Positions 51,388 to 59,701 of a stretch of DNA of 61,352 nucleotides are shown in pieces. This DNA comes from Candidatus Tayloriibacteriota bacterium. Lineage in GTDB: Bacteria; Patescibacteriota; Minisyncoccia; Phycocordibacterales; PALSA-1337. Under the pieces are notes generated by a model, which made no database searches, was not told where the DNA came from, and was given only the letters and a program-made list of their open reading frames with translations. Both the position numbers and the translations under genes were made by a program. The DNA lies in the NCBI GenBank assembly GCA_943354385.1, contig CALRBR010000005.1, forward strand, positions 1-61,352, written 5' to 3'. Positions within the stretch are counted from its first letter, which is position 1, and the number at the start of each line of letters is the position of its first letter.

Positions 51388-52758
51388 TTAAAAATCCAAA
51401 ATCACGCTGTCATTTAGCTCAGGATGCACTGCATTGACTCCGATATAATCTCGTAAACGCTGTACCAGAAAAAGGGCTGACTTGGTCTCCCCCATCACCA
51501 CAAACACTTTTTTCACCGTATCTTTAGTCGTTGAAACAAACTCCACTAAATGATCAGAATCTTTGTGTGAAGAATATCCATAGATAGTATCGATAGTCGC
51601 AAGAACCGGCACTTTTGTGCCAAACAAAGTAATGTTTTTTACCCCACTCTGTATCTCCCGACCGAGAGTTCCCGCTGATTGATAGCCCACAAAAAGAAGG
51701 GTACTTTTCGGATCCGGTAAATATTTCATTTCATGATGAGTAATTCTCCCACCGTTAGACATCCCTGCACCGGCCAAAATAATCTTTGGATTAGACACCC
51801 GGTCGATCGCCTCGGACGCTTCCCTATTGACCGTAAATTGCAATTTAGGAAAATTAAAAATGTCATCTCCCCCATGGATTTCTGCTTGCACAGAAGGTTT
51901 AAAATGCTCCGTTGCCGTCTTGTAAATATCTGTCACTTTTATCGCCAACGGAGAATCCACAAACACTGGTATCTTTGGGATTTTCCCTGTTTCTACCAAC
52001 GAATTCATTTCATATAGGATCACCTGCGTGCGCTCTATTGAAAAAGCCGGTATCACAAGTGCTCCGCCCCTCGCGACACTTTCATTGATAATACGCTCAA
52101 GTTTTTCTTTTCTCTCTTTTACCGGCTCATGGTTGCGATCACCGTATACACTTTCCATCACCAAATAGTCTGCATCTGTAATTATCTCAGTATCCTGCAA
52201 AAGCGGTGTCGGTGAATTGCCCAAATCGCCGGTAAACACAATTTTCTTTTTGCCGTAGGTAAACTCAATCATCGCCGAGCCGAGAATATGTCCCGCATCT
52301 TTCAAGTAAACAGAAAGTCCTCCGGGTATTTCCGTACGAGTATGATATGAAATCTTTTTCCAAATTTTATGTGCCTGTTCAACATCTCCAATATCGTATA
52401 TCGGATTTCTACCATCTCGAGCCATCTCACGTTTCATAATCGCGAAAGCATCTTCCATAATTAGTCTCGCAAGACTTTTTGTCTCCGGTGTAGAATAAAT
52501 CACTCCTTTGAAGCCGTCATGGACAAGTTTTGCTATCCTTCCAACATGATCAAGATGTGCGTGGGTTACAAAAAGCATATCTATCTCGGCAGGATTATAG
52601 AAAAAAGGGGCACTATTCCATGCATTAGCCGTAGCAACTCCCTGCAAAAGCCCGCAGTCGATCAGTATCTTTATCGAATCATTTTCAAGTAAAAAGTTTG
52701 CCCCCGTAACTTGTCCCACACCTCCACAAAAAGTTAGTTTTAATTGATTTGGTTGCAT
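51388..52758 (-). CDS. RNA-processing metallo-beta-lactamase (beta-CASP) protein
   Basis: 456 aa. MBL motif 2 THAHLDHVG (~residues 61-69) with preceding DCGLLQG; motif 3 His in DAGHILGSAMIEF; motif 4 Asp in VFTGDLGN. The beta-CASP cap follows with motifs A (VIPAFSIERTQ), B (LAGAGMSNGG) and C (YGYSSHKDSDHL). This is the YSH1/CPSF73-like group, found in archaea and bacteria, cleaving RNA endonucleolytically and possibly trimming. It lacks RNase J's C-terminal domain. Ends in a short unit after the VanZ-like gene (7-nt gap). Confidence 0.9.
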   Translation of the reverse strand: MQPNQLKLTFCGGVGQVTGANFLLENDSIKILIDCGLLQGVATANAWNSAPFFYNPAEIDMLFVTHAHLDHVGRIAKLVHDGFKGVIYSTPETKSLARLIMEDAFAIMKREMARDGRNPIYDIGDVEQAHKIWKKISYHTRTEIPGGLSVYLKDAGHILGSAMIEFTYGKKKIVFTGDLGNSPTPLLQDTEIITDADYLVMESVYGDRNHEPVKERKEKLERIINESVARGGALVIPAFSIERTQVILYEMNSLVETGKIPKIPVFVDSPLAIKVTDIYKTATEHFKPSVQAEIHGGDDIFNFPKLQFTVNREASEAIDRVSNPKIILAGAGMSNGGRITHHEMKYLPDPKSTLLFVGYQSAGTLGREIQSGVKNITLFGTKVPVLATIDTIYGYSSHKDSDHLVEFVSTTKDTVKKVFVVMGETKSALFLVQRLRDYIGVNAVHPELNDSVILDF

Positions 52759-52764
52759 ATACGA

Positions 52765-53157
52765 TTATTTTTTATTAGACAAATAATATACCCCCGAAAA
52801 AACTACGCCAAGTATATCAACAGCCAAATCCTTTAAAACATCTAGACGATAGCTTCCGATGGTGTTAAAGGTTATTCCCTTTGCGTACTCAAAAAGCTCC
52901 CACGCTCCACCGACAAAAAGAATAGAGGCAATCAGTAGCGTCCATGCGGTATGCTCATCCTCTTTTATCATACCCTTCAGGCAAAAGAACCGATAGAAAA
53001 ATAATGCGATTGTCCCCACGAGCACACCTCCCAGCAAATGCATCGGTATATCAAACCACCAAATAAAAAAATAAAGATTGTAATAAGTTGCTAGTCCATG
53101 AAAAAAAGCGAGTGCTAATGAAAGATACAGAATAGTTTTTAGTGATATTCGGTCCAC
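52765..53157 (-). CDS. VanZ/DUF2238-like small membrane protein
   Basis: 130 aa with four TM helices. Conserved polar residues sit in membrane segments: FDIPMHLLGG (TM2), WELFEYAKGI (end of TM3) and DVLKDLAVDILGVVF (TM4), a pattern shared with VanZ-like and YjdF/DUF2238 families. Function unknown. The start is GTG 53157, with consensus TATAAT exactly 6 nt upstream. Confidence 0.78.
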   Translation of the reverse strand: MDRISLKTILYLSLALAFFHGLATYYNLYFFIWWFDIPMHLLGGVLVGTIALFFYRFFCLKGMIKEDEHTAWTLLIASILFVGGAWELFEYAKGITFNTIGSYRLDVLKDLAVDILGVVFSGVYYLSNKK

Positions 53158-53163
53158 AAATAA

Positions 53164-53169
53164 ATTATA
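53164..53169 (-). promoter_or_regulatory. -10 box, VanZ-like gene
   Basis: Consensus TATAAT, TTATTT, GTG 53157. Confidence 0.65.
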
Positions 53170-53180
53170 ACAGAAATCTA

Positions 53181-53217
53181 ATTAAAAACACCCGCTCGAG
53201 ATTAGAGGCGGATGTTC
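53181..53217 (-). terminator. intrinsic terminator of the 6S-like RNA
   Basis: AACATCCGC-n12-GCGGGTGTT followed by TTTTTAATT on the minus strand. Confidence 0.8.
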
Positions 53218-53364
53218 TTAATAGGACCATGAAGTATTGCCCTAGAAAAATCTAGGTGGGTGCCCTTGACTGAAAATGGTCAGAATACCCGAAGGTGCTC
53301 CTCGCATTTCAATATATCAGACTCCCTGTAAAAAAGTTATAGAGAAAATACTTCAATGATCCTA
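53181..53364 (-). ncRNA. structured small RNA, 6S-RNA-like candidate
   Basis: A ~180-nt transcription unit on the minus strand: -35 TTGCAA (53397-53392), 16-nt spacer, -10 TATAAT (53375-53370), start near 53364. The first transcribed stretch TAGGATCATTGAAGTATT (53364-53347) pairs over 17 bp (one bulge, one G-U) with AATACTTCATGGTCCTA (53238-53222), giving a long closing stem. Inside are a large bubble, a small hairpin CCTAG-atttttc-TAGG on its 3' side and an apical GGGT...ACCC stem. Then comes a terminator AACATCCGC/GCGGGTGTT with a T-run. Length, closing stem at both ends and the bubble-hairpin resemble 6S RNA; sequence identity is not shown. An alternative reading, a 20-codon peptide after a perfect AGGAGG (ATG 53371), is noted. 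Confidence 0.65.
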
Positions 53365-53369
53365 AACTC

Positions 53370-53397
53370 ATTATAAACCTCCTAAAAAGATTTGCAA
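53370..53397 (-). promoter_or_regulatory. promoter of the 6S-like RNA
   Basis: TTGCAA-N16-TATAAT. Confidence 0.65.
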
Positions 53398-53407
53398 CAC
53401 TCCTCCA

Positions 53408-54013
53408 TTATTTCAACGCACCACCCATAAAATCCTCATATAAAATCGCTTCCTGCACCAATCGATAGTCAATGATCTCTTCAGTTCTAAACCAATGCTT
53501 CACTTCATCCACCGCCTCTTTGACCGAGCCCGACGCATGCACCAGATTGCGTATTGCCCGACCAGACTGATTAGCCAGCACATACGAATCGAGTACAAAA
53601 TCCCCGCGTATCGTACCGACATCCGAAGACAACGGCTCTGTACCGCCGATCATTTTTCGGACAATCGCTACTGCATGAGCTCCCTCCCACACCATCGCTA
53701 TCACTGGCCCACTCGTCAAATACTTTTTTAAATGTCCGAGCACAATAGTCCCGATCTCAAGAGGGTGTTCAGAGATAGGAACTCTGCCGTTTGCCCGAGC
53801 ACTTGTGATCTGCTTTTCTCCAGCTAAACGAATCCATTCTGGATCGATCGTATAATGCTTCTCAACTAGATCCTCACTCGGTACCAGCATTTTTATTCCC
53901 ACTAGTTTAAGCCCGATTTGCTCATATCGTTTAACAATCTCACCCACGAGTGAGCGTTGTATGCCGTCAGGTTTAATAATCACCAATGTTCTTTCGTGTT
54001 TGGGGTGTTTCAT
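53408..54013 (-). CDS. ndk: nucleoside diphosphate kinase with insertion
   Basis: 201 aa from ATG 54013 (MKHPKHERTLVIIKPDG); classical NDKs have ~140-150. The core IIKPDGIQRSLVGEIVKRYE, SGPVIAMVWEGAHAV, RKMIGGTEPLSSDVGTIRGDF and NLVHASGS with catalytic H159 is intact. Extra sequence lies between HY and SGPV (about residues 55-100, TIDPEWIRLAGEKQITSARANG...) and in the C-terminus (WFRTEEIIDYRLVQEAILYE). Such long NDKs occur in archaea and CPR. Transfers gamma-phosphate among (d)NTPs. Last gene of a unit with two hypothetical genes. Confidence 0.93.
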   Translation of the reverse strand: MKHPKHERTLVIIKPDGIQRSLVGEIVKRYEQIGLKLVGIKMLVPSEDLVEKHYTIDPEWIRLAGEKQITSARANGRVPISEHPLEIGTIVLGHLKKYLTSGPVIAMVWEGAHAVAIVRKMIGGTEPLSSDVGTIRGDFVLDSYVLANQSGRAIRNLVHASGSVKEAVDEVKHWFRTEEIIDYRLVQEAILYEDFMGGALK

Positions 54014-54027
54014 TTTTTTCAACAAAA

Positions 54028-54315
54028 CTACGCTGACAAATCCTTACGCACTTTTTCCAGAGCAACTACATCACCCACTTCTTGTTCTTTCTTATTTATC
54101 ATTTTGAGTGCCTCGAGAGTTTTTTGTAGATCAGCCAAGAAGTCCGCATCAATACTATTTTTTACTTGTACATAGAGCATAGCGAGAGTCACCAACGCCT
54201 CACCTCGTTCAATATCAGAGAGTGGTATATTGACCACTTCTTGCAAAATCGCTCGTACCTCATCTCGCTTACCTTCTGCCATCAAAACTCCAATATTTTT
54301 GAGATCTGTTTTCAT
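54028..54315 (-). CDS. small helical hypothetical protein
   Basis: 95 aa, unrecognised, all-helical (MAEGKRDEVRAILQEVVNIPLSDIERGEALVTLAMLYVQ; DADFLADLQKTLEALKMINKKEQEV). No signal or TM. Sits 8 nt after the 376-aa coiled-coil gene and overlaps the ndk region closely, so it is probably part of one transcript with them. Confidence 0.65.
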   Translation of the reverse strand: MKTDLKNIGVLMAEGKRDEVRAILQEVVNIPLSDIERGEALVTLAMLYVQVKNSIDADFLADLQKTLEALKMINKKEQEVGDVVALEKVRKDLSA

Positions 54316-54323
54316 AGGTAAAA

Positions 54324-55454
54324 TTATTTATTTTTGGATAATTTTGTAGCGAGCTGTCGTGCTAGGATTTTCTTGGCTCTGATTTCTGTTTTATTTGCGG
54401 GGGTTTCAACAAGTGCATCCACTTGAGCATTTAGAGTCTCTACAATAAACTCAATACTCTCAGCCTTGTTCTTATCTCCCACGGTTTCAGTATTGATCGC
54501 TTGTTCATAAGCTTTCCATAGTTTAGAAAAAGCATTTGAACCGAGGCTCATTGAACCTAATATACTCTCAACTTTAGTATACACATAGCTTTCAGCATTA
54601 TGATTAAGGGCTGTCCTTACTTCATCTTCTGTTCCATCGGTCATATAATCTAGACCCGTCTCGGCATCTTTTCTAACACTAGACATTCGCGCAAAACCAG
54701 CTTCGGCTGATTTCAAGTCTCTTTTTGCCACGAGGGTATCAAGCTGGGCTTTTAATTTTTTCTGGGTGATCCGTTCCATATCCTCCCTCAATCCCGCATG
54801 ATTAAAGAGACTCTTTTTCATATCAGCAAATTGCTTTAAAAGAGCTTCGTTTCCACCAACCCATTTCTCCGAGCCAAGCTCTTTGACCGACAAATCCATC
54901 TGCGTAGAGATTTCTAAAATACGAGCATTTATTGCTTCTGGGGTCAGAGGAACGCCAGTTTTTTCCACTTTTTCTCGCGCAATAAAAGTCTTTCCAGCCT
55001 CTCCTTCCAAAAGATACTCCCCTGTCATTTTTACCTTACCCCAAAAACCACCGCCACTTTTTGCAAGTTCCAGAATTTCAGTATTTGCTTCTTTAATCTG
55101 ACCTGGTAATTCTTTAAATAACTTCATCTGGTCTCGCATTTCGTAAACCTCGCGAGGAGAATCTATCGCCTGTTTTTCCAAAAAGGCCTCAATACAGGCG
55201 AGATCATTTGCCTCCAGCTTTACTCCTATATCTCTAAAGATTTCGGCCTTATACACCTCTTTTACATCCTTGGCCACTCCGGCTTGTATTCCAAAAATTT
55301 CAAAACGACTCTCCATCTCTGCCGCGCTCACTTCTCCCGAGACTGAGTCTTCGTGCTTGGCCAAAAATTCAGCGAAGCCTTTTGTATTTAAAGCTTCTTC
55401 ATTATCAAAACCCCCTTTCTCTGCCCCTTCAGCCCCTTTTGGTATATCTGTCAT
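54324..55454 (-). CDS. coiled-coil hypothetical protein, ATPase-linked
   Basis: 376 aa, unrecognised. Acidic, Gln/Lys/Glu-rich, predicted helical and partly coiled coil (MRDQMKLFKELPGQIKEANTEILELAKSG; MKKSLFNHAGLREDMERITQKKLKAQLDTLVAKRD), without TM. Immediately downstream of the TraG/VirB4-like ATPase gene, with its own TAATAT box exactly 6 nt before ATG 55454, so it may be made separately. Physical partnership with the ATPase is a guess. Confidence 0.68.
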   Translation of the reverse strand: MTDIPKGAEGAEKGGFDNEEALNTKGFAEFLAKHEDSVSGEVSAAEMESRFEIFGIQAGVAKDVKEVYKAEIFRDIGVKLEANDLACIEAFLEKQAIDSPREVYEMRDQMKLFKELPGQIKEANTEILELAKSGGGFWGKVKMTGEYLLEGEAGKTFIAREKVEKTGVPLTPEAINARILEISTQMDLSVKELGSEKWVGGNEALLKQFADMKKSLFNHAGLREDMERITQKKLKAQLDTLVAKRDLKSAEAGFARMSSVRKDAETGLDYMTDGTEDEVRTALNHNAESYVYTKVESILGSMSLGSNAFSKLWKAYEQAINTETVGDKNKAESIEFIVETLNAQVDALVETPANKTEIRAKKILARQLATKLSKNK

Positions 55455-55460
55455 GTGTGT

Positions 55461-55466
55461 ATATTA
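55461..55466 (-). promoter_or_regulatory. -10 box, coiled-coil gene
   Basis: TAATAT, ACACAC, ATG 55454. Confidence 0.5.
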
Positions 55467-55486
55467 AACTTTGATAAGTGACTACA

Positions 55487-58255
55487 TTATAGCACTATTG
55501 GCTTCTTTTCCACCACCACCTCTTTCTTATATTTTCCCATAATTTCGCTCTCCACACCCGATCGCTCTTTGCCAAATTTTAGATATGAAAGTTCTTTTAG
55601 TTTGGCCACCTGTGAAGCATCTCCCTTTGGTGGTGGAAAGGCTTCGATATTAAACGGCTTGACTGGTCGGCCTTGAGAAAGCATTTTTATATACGCATTG
55701 TGATTATCGAGATTCATGATGTCACTCGCAGTAAAGACTGGGGCAAACTGTTTTTCGAGATATTCCGCGTCCTCGGCTCCCACACGGAAACTAGCAATAG
55801 AACCCACATTACCAAACACGGCGTCTTTGATTTTATCCTCGAGCTGGGCGATAAACTGATGCGCGATGGTTAATGACAGCTTGTACTTTCTCGCTTCAGA
55901 AAGTATTGTGGCTATCGAATCGGTAGTTACATTCTGGAACTCGTCGATATAGAGGTAAAAAGGTGGGACATCTTTACCAAAAGAATCAACACGGGACAGT
56001 GCAGCCATGAGGATTTTGCCTACCAAAATGAGTCCGAGGAGGTGTGAATTGATATCACCGAGTCGCCCCTTTGCAAGATTGACCAAGAGAATCTTTTTAC
56101 CGTCCATGATTTCTCGAAAGTTGAACGATGACTTTTCCTGACCAATAATCGGGCGCATAATTTCATTGGACAAAAAGACATCGAATTTATTCGTAATATA
56201 CGGCACCATGTTGGCAAGCGCAGATTCCCCACCCGCCTTTTCTGCCACCTCTTTCCAAAACTGCACTACGATCGGGTTTTTACATTTTGAAATTTTGAGC
56301 TCACGGAATGTTTTCGATGCGAGCACTCGTGCCACCTCGAGCAGCGTAGTTCCCGTTTCCGGATCCTCGAGGACGAGCAAGACCGCGTTTCTAAAATACT
56401 GCTCAAACATCGGCCCGCCAGCCACTTTCATATCAAAAAGCTTATTGAAAATACTAAGCATCTCATTGACCACAAAAGTTTTCTGCTCGGGATAGCGCAC
56501 ATCGTACTCGAGCATATTGAGCGCCATCGGTCGAGCGGTATAGCTTGGATCAAAATAGATCACATCCTCATAGCGATGTTTGGGAATAATCGCCAAAATA
56601 TCCTGTATATCTGAACCGTGCGGATCAATCATACAGACACCATCGCCATTTAGAATATCCTGCGTAATCATATTTTTAAGCAAGGTCGTCTTACCAGTAC
56701 CCGTCTGACCAATTGTGTAGAAATGTCTCATGCGATCCTCTCGACCAATATAGACATTTGACTTTAAATTCCTATTTATATTTACGCCGAGCAAAGTACC
56801 TGCCTGAGCCAGACCAGCCACTACCGGCGCAGTACCCGCCTTGGCCTGCTTGAGCTGTGGCGCGTCTTGGACAGATTTGGTTGGGAAATGCATGACCGTC
56901 GAAAGCTCCTTCAGGCTCAGTGGCAAAAGACTCCCTTGAGAAAAAAGTCTGAATAAAAAGTTTTTTACCAGTTCATCTAGCTTCCCTTTTTTCACGCGGG
57001 TAAAGGCAAACCTATTGCCGTTGGTATCCTCAAATTGATTAAAGGAGGCCTCGATATGACTCAAAATATCTGTGGCTTCCTCAGTAGTGGGTGCGGAGGC
57101 GATCAGTCGAATGTTAGTCTCCACTATTGGTGTCGAGATTTTATTTTTGATATTTTCTACCGCGAGCTGGTCGACGGCCTTTGCCTTATCGTCACCTTTG
57201 TCCTTGCCTACTTTATTAAAATCTTTGGCAATATGGACGAGGTGCTCAAAAAAGCTATCTGGCATATCGATCGCGTCTTTTACTTTTTCACCACCCTCGA
57301 TTTTCCTAAGTGCTTCAGCGTACTTCTTTGTGTACCCCTCACCGGCTGGAGCAAACACGATCTGAATCGCCGCCCCCTCACCATCACGATCTATTTTAGA
57401 AAAACTATTCAAGACAACATTTAGTGGGTCTAAATCAAAACGGTCGTATGTTTTCAAAGAAAAAACTGGTTTTTTTGACAATGTCGCGTATGAGCCAGCC
57501 ACAGCTCCAGACTCATGAAAAATATTGTAATCGTCGCGCTTCTCAACAATCTTAGCATTAGGAAAAATAGAAAGAAGTCCCTTTTCAAACAAATCCTTTT
57601 TACTCTGATGTACCGCTGAATAGAAAATAAACTCATGGCTGTGATTGGCGTTGGCAATCTCGAGTGTAAAATATGCCCGCGCCTTATCTGACGCATCCTG
57701 CACCGAAAGCATACTGGCGTAAAACTGCTCCATAGATGACAAAAGCTCTTTAAGAGTCTTTGGTGCGTTTTCATCCTCTTTTGCTGTTGGAAGTACAACC
57801 TCATACAACACCATATTGAGTGCACGAAAAAGCGGGTCTTTTTTATTCAGCCCTGTGACGGGAAACCCTTTGCGCACATATTCCACCAAGAAACGATGAA
57901 AATCGTCCTCTAGATGCGGGTTGTTCATTTTCCCAATAATCGAGAGTGTGTTTTTTACACCCTTTTCCTGAAGTATTGAGAGGAGCTCCTCAATCTTTTT
58001 ATCATGTGTTTCTGGGGAAAGTTCTAGCACAATCGCATCAGCATGTGTCTCAGGTATCGCTAATTTTGAATACAGCACCTGCTCTGGTTTGGCTTCGGCA
58101 TACTCTTTGACCACCTGAGAAATAATCACCTTCTGTTCAGGATTATTTCCCGACTCTTTTATTTGTTTTTCCTTTCGAGCAACTTCCCCGCGGAGATATT
58201 CGAGCTCCTGCGCCGGCGTTTGAAATTGTTTCCCTTCAGTCCCGATAGTTTCCAT
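55487..58255 (-). CDS. large TraG/VirB4-like conjugation-type ATPase
   Basis: 922 aa from ATG 58255 (METIGTEGKQF); the 17 codons of open frame before it overlie a TATACT box exactly 6 nt upstream. The N-terminal ~480 residues have no recognised motif beyond a coiled-coil start and alternating strands. The C-terminal half is a HerA/TraG-like P-loop ATPase: IGQTGTGKTTLLKNM (~residue 515), VCMIDPHGSDIQDIL, PYITNKFDVFLSNEIMRP and Walker B-like FYLYIDEFQNVTTDSI (~773) with IAHQFIAQL. No TM helices are evident, unlike coupling proteins. Such ATPases are common in Patescibacteria and thought to move DNA or proteins across membranes; the cargo here is unknown. Confidence 0.85.
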   Translation of the reverse strand: METIGTEGKQFQTPAQELEYLRGEVARKEKQIKESGNNPEQKVIISQVVKEYAEAKPEQVLYSKLAIPETHADAIVLELSPETHDKKIEELLSILQEKGVKNTLSIIGKMNNPHLEDDFHRFLVEYVRKGFPVTGLNKKDPLFRALNMVLYEVVLPTAKEDENAPKTLKELLSSMEQFYASMLSVQDASDKARAYFTLEIANANHSHEFIFYSAVHQSKKDLFEKGLLSIFPNAKIVEKRDDYNIFHESGAVAGSYATLSKKPVFSLKTYDRFDLDPLNVVLNSFSKIDRDGEGAAIQIVFAPAGEGYTKKYAEALRKIEGGEKVKDAIDMPDSFFEHLVHIAKDFNKVGKDKGDDKAKAVDQLAVENIKNKISTPIVETNIRLIASAPTTEEATDILSHIEASFNQFEDTNGNRFAFTRVKKGKLDELVKNFLFRLFSQGSLLPLSLKELSTVMHFPTKSVQDAPQLKQAKAGTAPVVAGLAQAGTLLGVNINRNLKSNVYIGREDRMRHFYTIGQTGTGKTTLLKNMITQDILNGDGVCMIDPHGSDIQDILAIIPKHRYEDVIYFDPSYTARPMALNMLEYDVRYPEQKTFVVNEMLSIFNKLFDMKVAGGPMFEQYFRNAVLLVLEDPETGTTLLEVARVLASKTFRELKISKCKNPIVVQFWKEVAEKAGGESALANMVPYITNKFDVFLSNEIMRPIIGQEKSSFNFREIMDGKKILLVNLAKGRLGDINSHLLGLILVGKILMAALSRVDSFGKDVPPFYLYIDEFQNVTTDSIATILSEARKYKLSLTIAHQFIAQLEDKIKDAVFGNVGSIASFRVGAEDAEYLEKQFAPVFTASDIMNLDNHNAYIKMLSQGRPVKPFNIEAFPPPKGDASQVAKLKELSYLKFGKERSGVESEIMGKYKKEVVVEKKPIVL

Positions 58256-58261
58256 GAGAAT

Positions 58262-58267
58262 AGTATA
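58262..58267 (-). promoter_or_regulatory. -10 box, ATPase gene
   Basis: TATACT, ATTCTC, ATG 58255. Confidence 0.65.
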
Positions 58268-58384
58268 GCATAGGCATAAATCAAAATAATAGCCAAAAAA
58301 AAGCAAGTTATTCGATCCGCAGCAATCCTCATCTAAGCCATGGCTTAGATGTACTTTTATATTCCACCATTTTTCCTTAATTTA

Positions 58385-59659
58385 TTACAGTCGATTCAGT
58401 ACTTCAATCGTCTTCTTTCCCATCACCCCTTTTTCGCCGATAATCCCATGTTTATTTTGAAAAAATTCTAATGCGGTACGCGTACACGGACCAAAACCAC
58501 TCGTCCTCGGACAATCACTCTTACTTTTTCCAGGCGGTGGGTAGACATCATCAAATATCAGAGCAGTTTGTAAGGCAAAAATACCAGAGGCGGTAGGTTC
58601 GGTGCCAGCAAATGAAATGTCCCATTTGTATGGCAATAAAGAAGTATCATATGGACCAGAACTGGTATACCTATTTTCCGGATCAAAAAAATCATGCACA
58701 CCGAGATATGTTTGAAAAGCGAGATCTTGTATTACGAGACTCCGCACCTCCCTATCCTGAAACTGTGGTTCGTAAATATAGCTGTACTCGATAAGTAAGC
58801 TCGCGGAGTCAGCAGTATTATGTGAACCGATAGCAATCAACTCTGGCCCATCGATAATACCACTTGATTCTCCTGCCAAATTACTGACTGGAGTATATTT
58901 TGATAATCGTTTAAAAATAGTATCCGCTACTACTTTTGTACTGGTGCTATTACCATACTGGCTCGCGGGTACATAGATCGAAAAGCCAGAATACTCGCCA
59001 GACTTCCGCACATTACGCCGAGGATTATCGTTGAAATGAATATGAATAGTAATATCTATAAGATTCTCATTTGCCCATTTGGTAATGCCGTAGAGACGGT
59101 AGGCAACACTTTTAGGGACATCGTTAGGGATAACAGTCGATTTTATTTGCGTGACCGCTCCCACTGACACCAGCCGAGCAAAATCTACTTTCGAGGCTTT
59201 TGTCCACTCTACAATATTATCCCAATTGTCTGTAAAATATGTGGCAAAATTTGGAGTCCATCCGTTACTATCACGAGTTATAAAAACCTCATATCGTGGA
59301 TCTTGATCCAAAAAAGACTTTAGTCCACGACCGAGCTCGAGTGCCATCTCCCGCTCTTTCAAATGAGTATACTCTGCACCGCCAAAAGTTGGTTCATGGC
59401 CTGGTACTATCAAAATACGAACTTTTTTATTTGACTGATCTACTACTGAGCCAGTATAACGTGATTTTATTTCATCTGCAGACCGAAAGTTGTGACTAAT
59501 GATCATGGACGCGAACTGGGCTCCCGCTTTTTCAATAACTGAGAGTGTTCGCTCGACCTGATTTGGAAAGACAAGATAGGAAACCAGAGGAAATAGAAAA
59601 ACACCAACAACACCAAAAGTCGCCCACCTGCTACCGAAATCTTTTTTAGACTTTTTCAC
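58385..59659 (-). CDS. N-acetylmuramoyl-L-alanine amidase with peptidoglycan-binding domain
   Basis: 424 aa. N-terminal anchor (WATFGVVGVFLFPLVSYLVF, ~12-31), then amidase_3: zinc ligands H88 (VPGHEP) and Glu of LKERE (~102-104), His in NLIDITIHIHFND, and catalytic Glu in SASLLIEYSY. C-terminal ~75 residues form a PG_binding_1 repeat (FALQTALIFDDVYPPPG ... RTALEFFQNKHGIIGEKGVMGKKTIEVLNRL). It cuts the amide bond between MurNAc and stem peptide outside the membrane; FtsEX-type control is possible. GTG start 59659, with TATAGT 5 nt upstream. Confidence 0.9.
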   Translation of the reverse strand: MKKSKKDFGSRWATFGVVGVFLFPLVSYLVFPNQVERTLSVIEKAGAQFASMIISHNFRSADEIKSRYTGSVVDQSNKKVRILIVPGHEPTFGGAEYTHLKEREMALELGRGLKSFLDQDPRYEVFITRDSNGWTPNFATYFTDNWDNIVEWTKASKVDFARLVSVGAVTQIKSTVIPNDVPKSVAYRLYGITKWANENLIDITIHIHFNDNPRRNVRKSGEYSGFSIYVPASQYGNSTSTKVVADTIFKRLSKYTPVSNLAGESSGIIDGPELIAIGSHNTADSASLLIEYSYIYEPQFQDREVRSLVIQDLAFQTYLGVHDFFDPENRYTSSGPYDTSLLPYKWDISFAGTEPTASGIFALQTALIFDDVYPPPGKSKSDCPRTSGFGPCTRTALEFFQNKHGIIGEKGVMGKKTIEVLNRL

Positions 59660-59701
59660 GATACACTATAGTATACACTAGAAGATAAGCCGATTTAAAT
59701 A

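Noticed and set aside
53280-53330. Plus-strand GGTCAG...GAAGG resembling an SRP RNA core
   Set aside because: AGCAG partner strand is missing, and promoter, closing stem and terminator all point to a minus-strand RNA.
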